Positions 1 to 8,745 of a DNA stretch of 64,000 bases are shown here, one piece after another. The notes under the pieces are model-generated. The model had not been told where the DNA came from. It worked only from the letters and a program-made list of their open reading frames with translations, and made no database searches. Numbering within the stretch: position 1 is the first letter of the stretch; each line of letters begins with the position of its first letter. The position numbers and the translations under genes are program-made. Source of the stretch: an uncultured Polaribacter sp. (GTDB lineage Bacteria; Bacteroidota; Bacteroidia; Flavobacteriales; Flavobacteriaceae); the NCBI GenBank assembly GCA_913047375.1, contig CAJWTV010000003.1, forward strand, positions 1-64,000, read 5' to 3'.

Positions 1-23
1 TTTTTTTAAAATACTTAACTTTT

Positions 24-1052
24 TTATTTTTTATTGACTGCTTTGTCAGCAAAAATTCTTTTTTCCATATTAGCAACTTCCCAAGCAGTGTGAAATACCA
101 ATCGTGTTCTATTTTCTAACAATTCATAATTAATTTTATCTGGGGTGTCAGAGGGTCTGTGGTAATCTGCATGTGTTCCATTGAAGTAAAAAATAATAGG
201 AATATTATTTTTTGCAAAATTATAATGGTCTGACCTATAGTAAAAACGATTAGGATCTTTTTCGTCATTATATTTATAATCTAAATTTATATTAGTATAT
301 TTTTTATTAACTAATTCAGATAAGTTGTGTAATTCTGTACTTAGTTTATCTGATCCAATTAAATAAACATAATTCGGGTCGTTTTTGTGACGATCATCAA
401 TTCTACCTACCATATCAATGTTTAAGTCACAAACTGTATTTGCTAGGGGATATACAGGATTTTCTGTGTAATATTTGGAGCCTAATAAACCTTTCTCTTC
501 ACCAGTAACATGTAAGAATAAGATAGATCTTTTGGGACCCTTACCTGAATCTACAGCAGCTTTAAAAGCTTGTGCAATTTCTAAAATAGCGACTGTACCA
601 GAACCATCGTCATCCGCTCCATTATAAATCTCCCCATCCTTAATACCTTCATGGTCTAAATGTGCAGAAATAATCACAATTTCATCTGGTTTTTCAGTGC
701 CTTTTATAAAAGCAAGTACATTTTCAGAATCTTTTAAACCTCCTCTTCTTGAGTTTTTGTTTAGCCAAGAGGCTGGAACTTCCTGAAAATAATCGTCTCC
801 AATAATACCTGAAGAAATACCTTCAGTTATATAAAAATTTTTTAAATATTCTACAGCTTTTTTTTGTCCCGGTTCACCTGTATTTCTTCCTTCAAATTCG
901 TCTGAGGCATAAGTAAATAGATGAGTTCCTAAATCTTTTGCAGTAATTGTATTTGCAAATTTTTCTACTTGATCTAATTGGTCAGATTCTATTTTAACAG
1001 AACTACAGGCCATAAACGCAAATGTAATTGTTACATAAAATATTTTTTTCAT
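24..1052 (-). CDS. M28 family zinc metallopeptidase, lipoprotein
   Basis: Predicted co-catalytic zinc aminopeptidase or carboxypeptidase anchored in the envelope. The N-terminus is a lipoprotein signal with a candidate lipid-attached Cys16 (FAFMACSS). The M28 metal ligands are all visible: H131 (SAHLDHEG), the Asp in GADDDGSGT (about 145-153), the Glu pair in GEEKGLLGS (184-192), D213 (NIDMVGR) and H298 (HADYHRPSDTP). The length, 342 aa, fits a single M28 domain without a PA domain. It lies last in a minus-strand run after the FecCD-type ABC genes, but a 67-bp gap makes co-transcription uncertain. The substrate cannot be told from sequence; periplasmic peptide breakdown is the usual role. Confidence 0.93.
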   Translation of the reverse strand: MKKIFYVTITFAFMACSSVKIESDQLDQVEKFANTITAKDLGTHLFTYASDEFEGRNTGEPGQKKAVEYLKNFYITEGISSGIIGDDYFQEVPASWLNKNSRRGGLKDSENVLAFIKGTEKPDEIVIISAHLDHEGIKDGEIYNGADDDGSGTVAILEIAQAFKAAVDSGKGPKRSILFLHVTGEEKGLLGSKYYTENPVYPLANTVCDLNIDMVGRIDDRHKNDPNYVYLIGSDKLSTELHNLSELVNKKYTNINLDYKYNDEKDPNRFYYRSDHYNFAKNNIPIIFYFNGTHADYHRPSDTPDKINYELLENRTRLVFHTAWEVANMEKRIFADKAVNKK

Positions 1053-1119
1053 TGATTTTTTTTTATTTGGTTTTGAATATTAGTACTTGAGTACAATAAA
1101 ATTTATACTTACATCAAAT

Positions 1120-1917
1120 TTAATTTTTATTGATGACAAATTGCTGTAAAGTTCTATTAAATTTTACAATTTCAGATGAAAATAAGTTTTCAAAAGCATT
1201 TTCTACCATTAAAGTTGAAATAGTACCAGAGTAAATTTTATTTTTTGATAAAATTGTTAATTGATCACATGTCTTTATTGCTAAATTAATTTCATGAGAA
1301 GAAATTATTATAGTTTTTTCAGTTTTGTGAGTTAATTTTTTTAGTAACTCAAAAATTTTGATGGTTTGATGCATATCTAGATGTGCAGTAGGCTCATCTA
1401 AAATAATAATTTCGGTGTCCTGAGCAAGAGCTCTAGCTATTAAAACTCGTTGTAATTGGCCGTCACTTAATTCGTCAATACGATTATCCCGAAGTTTTTC
1501 TAAATTAGTTTCTTTAATAGCCCATTCTATTTTTTCAATATCTATTTTTGATAAGGTATCAATCCAGTTAGTATGAGGTTGTCTTCCCAAAGCGATAAGT
1601 TCCAAGACAGTTAATTGACTCTCAGGTAATCTTTCAGTTAATACTAAACTAATTGTTTTTGCCAATTCTCGATAACTATATTCGTTAATATTTTTGCCGT
1701 TTATTGTTATCGAACCATTTAATTGTTTAAGTACCTTTGAAATTGTTTTTAATAAAGTTGACTTTCCAATTCCATTTTTACCGATAATAGCTACAAAACT
1801 GCCTCTTTTAATATTTAAGCTAATATTATTTGCAATAATTTTTATTTTATTTTTTTCTTGATAACCCACGGTAAGGTTATCAATCACTAGTATATTTTTT
1901 TTAAAAGTTGAATTCAT
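1120..1917 (-). CDS. ABC transporter ATP-binding protein, FecE/BtuD type
   Basis: ATPase of an iron-siderophore, haem or cobalamin importer. It has Walker A GKNGIGKST (46-54), signature LSDGQ (150-154) and Walker B with the catalytic Glu in ILDEPTAHLD (172-181), followed by a switch histidine (SSHE). The start codon follows directly on the stop codon of the upstream FecCD permease, so the two are translationally coupled. The family covers several metal-chelate substrates and nothing here decides between them. No periplasmic binding protein or TonB receptor gene sits next to it. Confidence 0.93.
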   Translation of the reverse strand: MNSTFKKNILVIDNLTVGYQEKNKIKIIANNISLNIKRGSFVAIIGKNGIGKSTLLKTISKVLKQLNGSITINGKNINEYSYRELAKTISLVLTERLPESQLTVLELIALGRQPHTNWIDTLSKIDIEKIEWAIKETNLEKLRDNRIDELSDGQLQRVLIARALAQDTEIIILDEPTAHLDMHQTIKIFELLKKLTHKTEKTIIISSHEINLAIKTCDQLTILSKNKIYSGTISTLMVENAFENLFSSEIVKFNRTLQQFVINKN

Positions 1918-2955
1918 TTAAACAAAAATTTTCTTTTTTCTAATTAATAACCAAATTACAATTGGAGCACCAAATAAAGAAGTAATTGCATTTATTGGCA
2001 GGGTAAACTCACTTGTAGGTAATTGAGCTATACAATCACAAATTAATAATATGATAGCGCCAATTAATGCTGAAGCAGGTAATAATATTTTGTGATTAGA
2101 TGTGTTAAATAATATTTTCGCAATATGAGGTGCTGCTAAGCCAATAAATGCGATAGGTCCCGAAAAAGCAGTAATGACCCCTGTTAATAAACTGGTTATT
2201 AGTAAAATGATAATTCTACTTCTCTTGATATTAACACCTAAGCTTTTGGCATAATTTTCTCCTAATAAAAAACTATTTAAAGTTTTTACAATTGTAAAAG
2301 AGCCAAAGATTCCAATGCAGTAAATAGAACTGAAAACATTAATTTCAGTCCAAGTTAAGTTTCCTAAGCTCCCAAAACTCCAAAATAAATATTGTTGGAT
2401 TTGTTGTGCTTCACTAAAATATGCTAATACGGATATAACTGCTGCAGTAAGAGAGCCAAACATTAATCCAATAATTAGAATAGACATGGTATTTCTTAAA
2501 ATATTTGCTGAAATAATTACAGCAAATAAAACTAAAAAAGCACCCAAACTTGATGCGATAACTAATGACCAGTTCGAGATTGAATTCGTTACAAAAAAAC
2601 TTCCAAATACTGATGAACCTAATATTAAAATTGCGACACCTAGACTTGCTCCAGATGAAACTCCTAATACAAAAGGTCCTGCAAGTGGGTTTCTAAATAA
2701 TGTTTGCATTAATAAGCCGCAGACAGATAAACCTGAACCAACTAAAAGAGCTGTTATAGCTTTAGGTAATCTAAAATCTAAAATTATTGTGTGCCAGCTT
2801 TCTTTTGAAATAGATTTACCAGTAAAAATATTTATTATGTCTTCAAAAGGAATAGAAACTGATCCTAAGCTAATATTTAAAAAGAAAAAAACGATCAATA
2901 AAACCGATAATAATATAAAACTATTTTTAATAGAGATGTTAGTTGATTTTTTCAA
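1918..2955 (-). CDS. FecCD-family ABC transporter permease
   Basis: Inner-membrane permease for an iron-siderophore, haem or vitamin B12 importer. It is 345 aa, very hydrophobic throughout, with the FecCD hallmark near residues 255-280 (a TAFSGPIAFIGLAAPHIAK stretch that forms the coupling contact with the ATPase). It abuts the ATPase gene with no intergenic base. An antisense open frame at 2486-2971 is only a shadow of this gene. The importer would need a binding protein encoded elsewhere. Confidence 0.93.
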   Translation of the reverse strand: MKKSTNISIKNSFILLSVLLIVFFFLNISLGSVSIPFEDIINIFTGKSISKESWHTIILDFRLPKAITALLVGSGLSVCGLLMQTLFRNPLAGPFVLGVSSGASLGVAILILGSSVFGSFFVTNSISNWSLVIASSLGAFLVLFAVIISANILRNTMSILIIGLMFGSLTAAVISVLAYFSEAQQIQQYLFWSFGSLGNLTWTEINVFSSIYCIGIFGSFTIVKTLNSFLLGENYAKSLGVNIKRSRIIILLITSLLTGVITAFSGPIAFIGLAAPHIAKILFNTSNHKILLPASALIGAIILLICDCIAQLPTSEFTLPINAITSLFGAPIVIWLLIRKKKIFV

Positions 2956-3033
2956 TTTTAAGGCATTATAGTTGATCCCGAGAATAACTTTATAGTATGA
3001 TATTAAGACATAAAACTAATTAACACTGCAAGT

Positions 3034-3615
3034 TTACGAATTATAATTAGATAAAAAAGTAACTAATTTTTCTATAGCTAATCCTCGATGTGAGATTTTA
3101 TTTTTTTCTTTAGAATTCATTTCTGCAAAAGATTTTTGATATCCTTTTGGTCTAAATATAGGGTCATAACCAAAACCTTTTTTTCCTTGAGTTTTTTTCA
3201 AAATCTCACCTTTACAAATTCCGTCAAATAATAATTGATCATTATTTATATTCAAACAAATAGCTGTTCTAAATTGTCCTTTTCTTTCCTTTCTTTTATT
3301 TAACTCAGATAATAATTTTTTTATATTATTTTCTGAGTTAGCGGGTTCCCCTGCATAACGAGCCGAATAAACTCCTGGGCTACCATTTAAAATATCTACT
3401 TCTAATCCTGTATCGTCTGCGAAACAATTATAACCATATTTCTGAGTGATATAATTTGCTTTTAATTTGGCATTACCTTCTAGAGTATTTTCTGTCTCAT
3501 CAATTTCATCAAAGCAATTAATATCTTTTAGACTTAAAAGTTCAATTGTATTAGGTAGCATTTGTTGTACTTCTTTTAATTTATTAAGGTTATTGGTTGC
3601 GAAAACTAACTTCAT
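3034..3615 (-). CDS. rdgB: RdgB/HAM1 non-canonical purine NTP pyrophosphatase
   Basis: Hydrolyses ITP, dITP and XTP to the monophosphates and so keeps deaminated purines out of DNA and RNA. The family signatures are present: the N-terminal FATNNLNKLKEVQ, the acidic FADDTGLEVD loop with SPGVYSARYAG, KKGFGYDPIF, and the terminal SHRGLAIEKL. The length (193 aa) is standard. It is followed by the FecCD gene 78 bp downstream and preceded by rlmH. A Bacteroidota -7 element ends only 4 bases before the ATG, so the message may have almost no leader. Confidence 0.97.
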   Translation of the reverse strand: MKLVFATNNLNKLKEVQQMLPNTIELLSLKDINCFDEIDETENTLEGNAKLKANYITQKYGYNCFADDTGLEVDILNGSPGVYSARYAGEPANSENNIKKLLSELNKRKERKGQFRTAICLNINNDQLLFDGICKGEILKKTQGKKGFGYDPIFRPKGYQKSFAEMNSKEKNKISHRGLAIEKLVTFLSNYNS

Positions 3616-3619
3616 AAAA

Positions 3620-3627
3620 CAAAAATA
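3620..3627 (-). promoter_or_regulatory. -7 element abutting the rdgB start
   Basis: Minus-strand TATTTTTG ends 4 bases before the rdgB ATG. No TTG sits at the right distance. It would give a leaderless or nearly leaderless transcript. Confidence 0.45.
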
Positions 3628-3653
3628 ATCAATTTATAATATAAATAGTTTTA

Positions 3654-4127
3654 TTACTCATGATGATAAGGTTCATTCTTTAAAATTGTATACCCTCTGT
3701 ATAACTGTTCTACTATGAATAAACGAACCATCTGATGAGAAAATGTCATTTTAGAGAGTGAAACTTTATCTATAGCTTTTTCATAAACAGCTTCAGAAAA
3801 TCCGTAAGGTCCACCAACAACCAAAACAAGTTGTTTAATTCCAGAATTCATTTTTTTTTGTAAATATTTAGAAAATTGAATTGAAGTAAAATCTTTCCCT
3901 TTATCATCTAATAGAATCATCTGATCTGTATTTTTTAACTTTGATAAAATGAGCTCTCCTTCCATTTTTTTTTGTTGAATTATACTTATTTTTTTAATAT
4001 TCTTTATATCTGGAATTATCTCCATATCAAATTTTATATAATGTTTTAGACGGTTTTGATATTCATCAATTAATTTTATTAATTGCTTGTTATCCGTCTT
4101 TCCGATGGAGAGTAATTTTATTTTCAT
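3654..4127 (-). CDS. rlmH: 23S rRNA (pseudouridine1915-N3)-methyltransferase RlmH
   Basis: SPOUT-class methyltransferase that modifies pseudouridine 1915 in helix 69 of 23S rRNA on assembled ribosomes. The 157-aa length and the trefoil-knot motifs are typical: LLDDKGKDFTS in the middle, LVVGGPYGF for SAM binding, and a C-terminus ending in EPYHHE. It is divergent from nadC, with 60 bp of very AT-rich DNA between them. Confidence 0.97.
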   Translation of the reverse strand: MKIKLLSIGKTDNKQLIKLIDEYQNRLKHYIKFDMEIIPDIKNIKKISIIQQKKMEGELILSKLKNTDQMILLDDKGKDFTSIQFSKYLQKKMNSGIKQLVLVVGGPYGFSEAVYEKAIDKVSLSKMTFSHQMVRLFIVEQLYRGYTILKNEPYHHE

Positions 4128-4187
4128 GTTGTAAAATTATGAATTATGAATTACGAATTACTATTTTTACACCATATTAAATGAATT

Positions 4188-5045
4188 ATGATATCAAATG
4201 CACAATTTGAAAAAGAATTAGAGCTAATAATTTCTAATGCACTTAGGGAAGATGTCGGTGACGGTGATCATACCTCTCTTTCATGTATTTCCTCAATAGC
4301 TCAAGGCAAAGCAAAGCTATTAGTTAAAGAAGAGGGAATTATAGCAGGTGTATTATTCGCTAAACAAGTTTTTTCCTTCGTAGATAATAGTTTAGAAATT
4401 GAAATATTTATAAATGATGGAGAGCAGGTTAAGTATGGAGACGTTGTTTTTCATATTTCAGGCAATTCTCAGTCTATTTTAATGGCTGAAAGATTAGTTT
4501 TGAATGCAATGCAAAGAATGTCTGCGATAGCTACTAAAACAGCTTTTTTTGTAGATTTATTAAAAGGTACTAAAACTAAAATTTTAGACACTAGAAAAAC
4601 TACACCAGGAATTAGGGCTATAGAAAAATGGGCAGTAAAAATTGGAGGTGGAGTAAATCATCGATTTGCTTTGTATGATATGGTAATGATAAAAGACAAC
4701 CATATTGATTTTGCTGGTGGAATAACAGAAGCAATTAATAAAGCAAAATTATATTTGTTAGAAAAAAAATTAGATATTAATATAATAGTAGAGGCTAGAA
4801 ATTTAGAGGAAATTAGAGAAATTATTTCTAATAAAGGGATACACAGAATCATAATTGATAATTTTAATTATAAGGATACAAAAGAAGCAGTAAAATTAAT
4901 TGGAGAAACTTGTTTAACAGAATCTTCTGGAGGAATTAATCAAAAAACGATAAGAAATTATGCAGAATGCGGAGTAGATTTTATCTCTTCTGGAGCTTTA
5001 ACCCACTCGGTTTCCAACTTAGATTTAAGTTTAAAAGCAATTTAA
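4188..5045 (+). CDS. nadC: Quinolinate phosphoribosyltransferase (decarboxylating)
   Basis: Converts quinolinate and PRPP to nicotinate mononucleotide in de novo NAD synthesis. The 285-aa protein shows LREDVGDGDHTS near the N-terminus, NAMQRMSAIATKT, the DTRKTTPGIRAIEKWAVKIGGG catalytic region (given here by its ends, about residues 131-154), KDNHI and the C-terminal ESSGGIN phosphate-binding segment. No other NAD pathway gene is adjacent. It is followed by a decayed pentapeptide-repeat gene. Confidence 0.97.
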   Translation: MISNAQFEKELELIISNALREDVGDGDHTSLSCISSIAQGKAKLLVKEEGIIAGVLFAKQVFSFVDNSLEIEIFINDGEQVKYGDVVFHISGNSQSILMAERLVLNAMQRMSAIATKTAFFVDLLKGTKTKILDTRKTTPGIRAIEKWAVKIGGGVNHRFALYDMVMIKDNHIDFAGGITEAINKAKLYLLEKKLDINIIVEARNLEEIREIISNKGIHRIIIDNFNYKDTKEAVKLIGETCLTESSGGINQKTIRNYAECGVDFISSGALTHSVSNLDLSLKAI

Positions 5046-5086
5046 TAATTAAATTAGTGAAGGATTATTAATAAACTTAATTATAG

Positions 5087-5448
5087 ATGAATACCTTTTT
5101 GATAGTATTTTTTTTTAATTGATTTTACAAACATTAAAAGTCACTAAAGTTGATTATGATAGTTGTATTTTTAAAAATTATAACTTTAAAAAATTATATG
5201 TATCGAGCATCAAATTTATAAATTGTAATTTAAAATAAGTAGATTTGAAATCTAATTTAAATGTTTCATTGTTTGGTAATTACGAATTAAAAAGAGCTAT
5301 TTTTGACCAAAGTAATTTAGAAAAAGTTGATTTTAGAACTTCTATTAATTTTTATTTAAATATTCAAAATAATATATTTAAAAAGGCAATATTTAATAGA
5401 AATACTATTAAGAGTCTATTATCACAATATAAAATTATCATTGTTTAA
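5087..5448 (+). pseudogene. Decayed pentapeptide-repeat protein gene
   Basis: Remnant of a pentapeptide-repeat protein. In one frame (from about 5137) the DNA reads through tandem five-residue repeats (CIFKN, YNFKK, IKFIN, CNLK), hits an in-frame TAA at 5236-5238, and resumes in the same frame (VDLKS, then AIFDQ, SNLEK, VDFRT) to a normal end at 5448. Upstream, an ATG at 5087 gives MNTF and then breaks in a poly-T run (about 5108-5116), and IDFTNIK appears in a third frame at about 5118-5138. That implies at least two frameshifts plus a nonsense codon. From memory of the flavobacterial family, the middle repeats also seem deleted. A TTG at 5245 could start a 67-aa remnant, but nothing suggests it is functional. 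It ends directly before the yihY ATG, so the pair was once coupled. Confidence 0.75.
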
Positions 5449-6387
5449 ATGAGTAAAGAAGTAGAAGAAAAATCAGAAATAATTTTAATTGATAACCTTT
5501 TAGTTAGGCTTGGGAAAAATATTAAAGTTCCTGGTTTGCAAGGAATGTCCCTATACAATGTTCTTGAAATTTATTTTATAGGTATTATAAAAGGAGCTTT
5601 GACATCTAGAGCAGGTGGTATTGCCTTCAGTTTTTTTATGGCTGTTTTCCCTTTCTTGCTATTCATTTTAACTCTAATACCTTATATACCTATTGATGGT
5701 TTCTCCGAGGGACTATTCTCATTTATTAAAGATATCTTACCCCCACAAACTTTTGAATCGGTAAATATTGTAATTATTGATATTGTAAACAATCAATATG
5801 GAGGATTACTTTCGTTTGGTTTTTTATTGTCTATATTTTTAATGACTAACGGTATCAATGCTATTTTTGGGGGATTTGAATATTCATATCATGTAACCGA
5901 ATTTAGAAATGTTTTTAAAACTTATTTTATTTCTTTAGTGGTTTCTCTCTTAACGTCTTTTTTCTTGATAATAACTGTAGCTTTGGTCGTTTTATATCAA
6001 GTAGCACTTTCCAAAATAGATGATAAAGGTTGGTTAAATACTAGTGATTTAGATTTGTTTTATTATGGAAGAGGAATTTTGTTTTTAATAATGATTTTCA
6101 CAATAGTTTCCTTACTTTTTAGATATGGAACTAAGCAAGGTAAAGCAACAAAATTCTTTTCTGCAGGAGCAATTTTAACTACATTTTTATCGTTATCTAC
6201 GTTTTACTTTTTTGGAATTTATGTAGTTAAATTTGCTCAGTATAATCAATTGTATGGTTCAATAGGTACGCTCTTGATCTTAATGTTATTTGTTTGGTTA
6301 AACGCAATAATTCTATTACTAGGTTTTGAATTAAATGCTTCTTTGTATAGATTAAGACAGCAAAATAAAAGGATTACAACATCTTAA
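5449..6387 (+). CDS. YihY/BrkB-family inner-membrane protein
   Basis: Polytopic membrane protein of the YihY/virulence factor BrkB family, sometimes mislabelled ribonuclease BN. It is 312 aa with about six membrane spans and the family motif near residues 50-75 (LTSRAGGIAFSFFMAVFPF). The function in bacteria is unsettled. The ATG follows immediately on the stop codon of the decayed pentapeptide gene. A short A/T hairpin (AAAAGT ATA ACTTTT) at the stop codon may end transcription before hisS. Confidence 0.88.
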   Translation: MSKEVEEKSEIILIDNLLVRLGKNIKVPGLQGMSLYNVLEIYFIGIIKGALTSRAGGIAFSFFMAVFPFLLFILTLIPYIPIDGFSEGLFSFIKDILPPQTFESVNIVIIDIVNNQYGGLLSFGFLLSIFLMTNGINAIFGGFEYSYHVTEFRNVFKTYFISLVVSLLTSFFLIITVALVVLYQVALSKIDDKGWLNTSDLDLFYYGRGILFLIMIFTIVSLLFRYGTKQGKATKFFSAGAILTTFLSLSTFYFFGIYVVKFAQYNQLYGSIGTLLILMLFVWLNAIILLLGFELNASLYRLRQQNKRITTS

Positions 6388-6550
6388 AAAGTATAACTTT
6401 TTTACGATATTTGTAATGTTATTTATTTAACACAAATTAAAAAGTTTGTTTAAGTTATATGTTATCTTTTATTTATTAAGGTTTTGAAAATTAAAATTAT
6501 AAGTTTATAAATACTATTTTTATTTAACATAAATTGACAAAAGAATAAAA

Positions 6551-7918
6551 ATGAAACCATCTATCCCCAAAGGAACAAGAGATTTTTCTCCAATAGAAGT
6601 TGCAAACCGCACCTATATTAAAAATACGATAATAAATGTCTTTGAAACCTTCGGATTTCAGCCGATTGAAACTCCTAGTTTTGAAAATTCTTCAACTCTA
6701 ATGGGTAAATATGGAGAAGAAGGTGATCGACTTATTTTTAAAATTTTAAATTCAGGTGATTATTTAGCTAAATCAGATGAGAAATTACTATTAGAAAAAA
6801 ACAGTGCAAAACTAACTCCTCAAATTTCTGAAAAGGCCCTACGTTATGATCTTACTGTTCCTTTTGCAAGGTTTGTTGTTCAGCACCAAAATGAAATTGA
6901 TTTTCCGTTTAAGCGCTATCAAGTTCAAACTGTTTGGAGAGCAGATAGACCTCAAAAAGGCCGTTTTAGAGAATTCTTCCAATGTGATGCAGATGTCATT
7001 GGCAGTAAATCCCTTTTACTAGAAGTAGATTTTATTCAATTATACGATAAAGTTTTTAGCAAACTAGGTTTAATAAATACCAATATTAAAATAAATAATA
7101 GAAAAATTCTTTTTGGAATTGCAGAAGTTATCGGTGAGCAAGACAAATTAATTGATTTTACAATTGCTTTAGATAAGTTAGATAAAATTGGTAAAGATGG
7201 AGTTGTAATCGAAATGTTGTCAAAAGGTATTTCAGAAGAAGCTATATTAAAGGTTCAGCCTTTGTTTGATTTTTCAGGTTCCAATCAAGATAAGCTCTCT
7301 TCTTTAGAAAAAATGCTACAAACTTCTGATCAAGGTATCAAAGGGGTCGAAGAATTACGTTTTCTTATCGATTCTATAACTGAGTTAGGTTTGCAATCTG
7401 CGAGCTTAGAAATAGATGTAACGTTGGCAAGAGGCTTAAACTATTATACAGGTGCTATTTTTGAAGTAACAGCTCCAGATGGTATAAAAATGGGCTCTAT
7501 AGGAGGAGGTGGAAGATATGACGACCTTACAAGTGTTTTTGGTTTAAAAGATATTTCTGGAGTGGGCATTTCTTTTGGATTAGATCGAATTTATCTAGTT
7601 TTGGAAGAATTAGGTTTATTTAAAGCGGTTAATCTGCCTAAACCAAAAGTTATCTTTTTGAATTTTGATTCATCAACTGATATCATTAAAATGAATGCAA
7701 TTAATAAGCTAAGAGCAGAAAATATTAAATGTGAATTTTATCCGGATTTAGGAGTAAGTAATAAGCAGCAAAAAAGACAGTGGAAATATATTTCTAATAG
7801 AGAAATCGAATATGTTGTTACTAAAGTAGAAAGCAATGTTTTTTCATTAAAAAATATGATTTCAAATGAACAATTCTCTTATTCATTATCAGAATTAATT
7901 CAGAAATTAATTTATTAA
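6551..7918 (+). CDS. hisS: Histidyl-tRNA synthetase
   Basis: Class II aminoacyl-tRNA synthetase that charges tRNA-His. It starts with IPKGTRDFSP and contains motif 2 (RYDLTVPFARFV followed by RADRPQKGRFREFFQCDAD), the histidine-specific RGLNYYTGAIFEV and GGGRYDDL signatures, and a C-terminal anticodon-binding domain (about 370-455). The 455 aa length is normal for the family. It has its own 163-bp upstream gap, in which I found no T-box-like element. Confidence 0.98.
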   Translation: MKPSIPKGTRDFSPIEVANRTYIKNTIINVFETFGFQPIETPSFENSSTLMGKYGEEGDRLIFKILNSGDYLAKSDEKLLLEKNSAKLTPQISEKALRYDLTVPFARFVVQHQNEIDFPFKRYQVQTVWRADRPQKGRFREFFQCDADVIGSKSLLLEVDFIQLYDKVFSKLGLINTNIKINNRKILFGIAEVIGEQDKLIDFTIALDKLDKIGKDGVVIEMLSKGISEEAILKVQPLFDFSGSNQDKLSSLEKMLQTSDQGIKGVEELRFLIDSITELGLQSASLEIDVTLARGLNYYTGAIFEVTAPDGIKMGSIGGGGRYDDLTSVFGLKDISGVGISFGLDRIYLVLEELGLFKAVNLPKPKVIFLNFDSSTDIIKMNAINKLRAENIKCEFYPDLGVSNKQQKRQWKYISNREIEYVVTKVESNVFSLKNMISNEQFSYSLSELIQKLIY

Positions 7919-7946
7919 TTAATTAAAATAATAAGTTCAAAAGACC

Positions 7947-7954
7947 TAAATTTG
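7947..7954 (+). promoter_or_regulatory. folE -7 element
   Basis: TAAATTTG, a perfect TAnnTTTG, 19 bases before the folE ATG. No clear -33 box. Confidence 0.55.
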
Positions 7955-7973
7955 CACTTTAAAACTGATTGAA

Positions 7974-8660
7974 ATGTTTGAATTGAATAGCAAAATGAAT
8001 GACGAAAGAATTGAAGAAATAGGGGAGAACCATATAGCAACTTCAGCTAAAAACCCTTTAAGAGCTGATGCTTTTGATATTTCTGATGAGGAAAAAATTG
8101 AAAAAATACAAGAAAGTGTAAAAGATATTTTACAAACTTTAGGCATGGATTTAGAAGATGACAGTCTACAGGGTACTCCAAAAAGAGTTGCCAAAGCTTT
8201 TATTAATGAAATGTTTATGGGATTAAATCCTGCAAATAAGCCAAAAGCATCTACATTTAATAACAACTATAATTATGGTGAAATGCTAGTAGAGAAAAAT
8301 ATTGTTTTATACTCTACATGCGAACATCATTTGTTACCAATTATTGGTAGAGCCCATGTGGCTTACATTTCTAATGGTAAAGTAATTGGATTGTCTAAGA
8401 TGAATAGGATTGTTGAGTACTTTTCAAAAAGACCCCAAGTTCAAGAAAGGTTAACAATGCAGGTTGTTCAAGCTATGCAAGAAGCGCTCGGCACTCAAGA
8501 TGTTGCTTGTGTAATTGATGCAAGACATTTATGTGTTAATTCTAGAGGAATTAAAGATATAGAAAGCTCAACTGTAACTTCAGAGTTTGGAGGTAAATTT
8601 AAAGAGAAAGAAACTAGAAAAGAATTTCTTCAATATTTACAAATGGATACACAATTTTAG
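7974..8660 (+). CDS. folE: GTP cyclohydrolase I
   Basis: Catalyses GTP to 7,8-dihydroneopterin triphosphate, the first step of folate or queuosine-type pterin synthesis. Zinc ligands are visible in CEHHLLP (about residues 115-121) and the Cys in RHLCVNSRGI, with the GLSKMNRIVEYFSKRPQVQERLT core in between. The first 40 residues are a variable acidic extension; an internal ATG at 7995 is an alternative start. A -7 element TAAATTTG lies at 7947-7954, giving a leader of about 15 nt for the first ATG. Confidence 0.96.
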   Translation: MFELNSKMNDERIEEIGENHIATSAKNPLRADAFDISDEEKIEKIQESVKDILQTLGMDLEDDSLQGTPKRVAKAFINEMFMGLNPANKPKASTFNNNYNYGEMLVEKNIVLYSTCEHHLLPIIGRAHVAYISNGKVIGLSKMNRIVEYFSKRPQVQERLTMQVVQAMQEALGTQDVACVIDARHLCVNSRGIKDIESSTVTSEFGGKFKEKETRKEFLQYLQMDTQF

Positions 8661-8677
8661 CTTTAAAAGCTAAATAA

Positions 8678-8705
8678 CAAACAAACAAACAAACAAACAA
8701 ACAAA
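8678..8705. repeat. (CAAA)7 tetranucleotide tract
   Basis: Seven perfect tandem copies of CAAA between the folE stop and the convergent secA stop, directly next to the folE terminator hairpin. It is a simple-sequence repeat prone to slippage. It lies outside both coding regions, so length changes would not shift a reading frame. On the minus strand it gives TTTG repeats just after the hairpin and could weakly replace a U-run for secA. Confidence 0.95.
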
Positions 8706-8736
8706 CCATCTTGAAATTTCAAAATGGTTTTTTTTT
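8703..8736 (+). terminator. folE Rho-independent terminator
   Basis: Inverted repeat with 11-base arms (AAACCATCTTG at 8703-8713 and CAAAATGGTTT at 8720-8730, one C-A mismatch) around an AAATTT loop, followed by a T-run to 8736. Confidence 0.85.
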
Positions 8737-8745
8737 AAGTAAAAA

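Noticed and set aside
2486..2971. 161-aa open frame on the plus strand opposite the FecCD permease
   Set aside because: It is antisense to a well-supported membrane protein gene and its composition (Lys, Pro, Asp-rich) is what a reversed hydrophobic gene gives.
5046..5244. Search for a tRNA or small RNA in the gap after nadC
   Set aside because: No cloverleaf or CCA end; the DNA is explained by the broken pentapeptide gene.
8678..8705. The (CAAA)7 tract as a phase-variation switch
   Set aside because: It is outside any coding frame and not between promoter elements, so changes in length would not switch a gene on or off.
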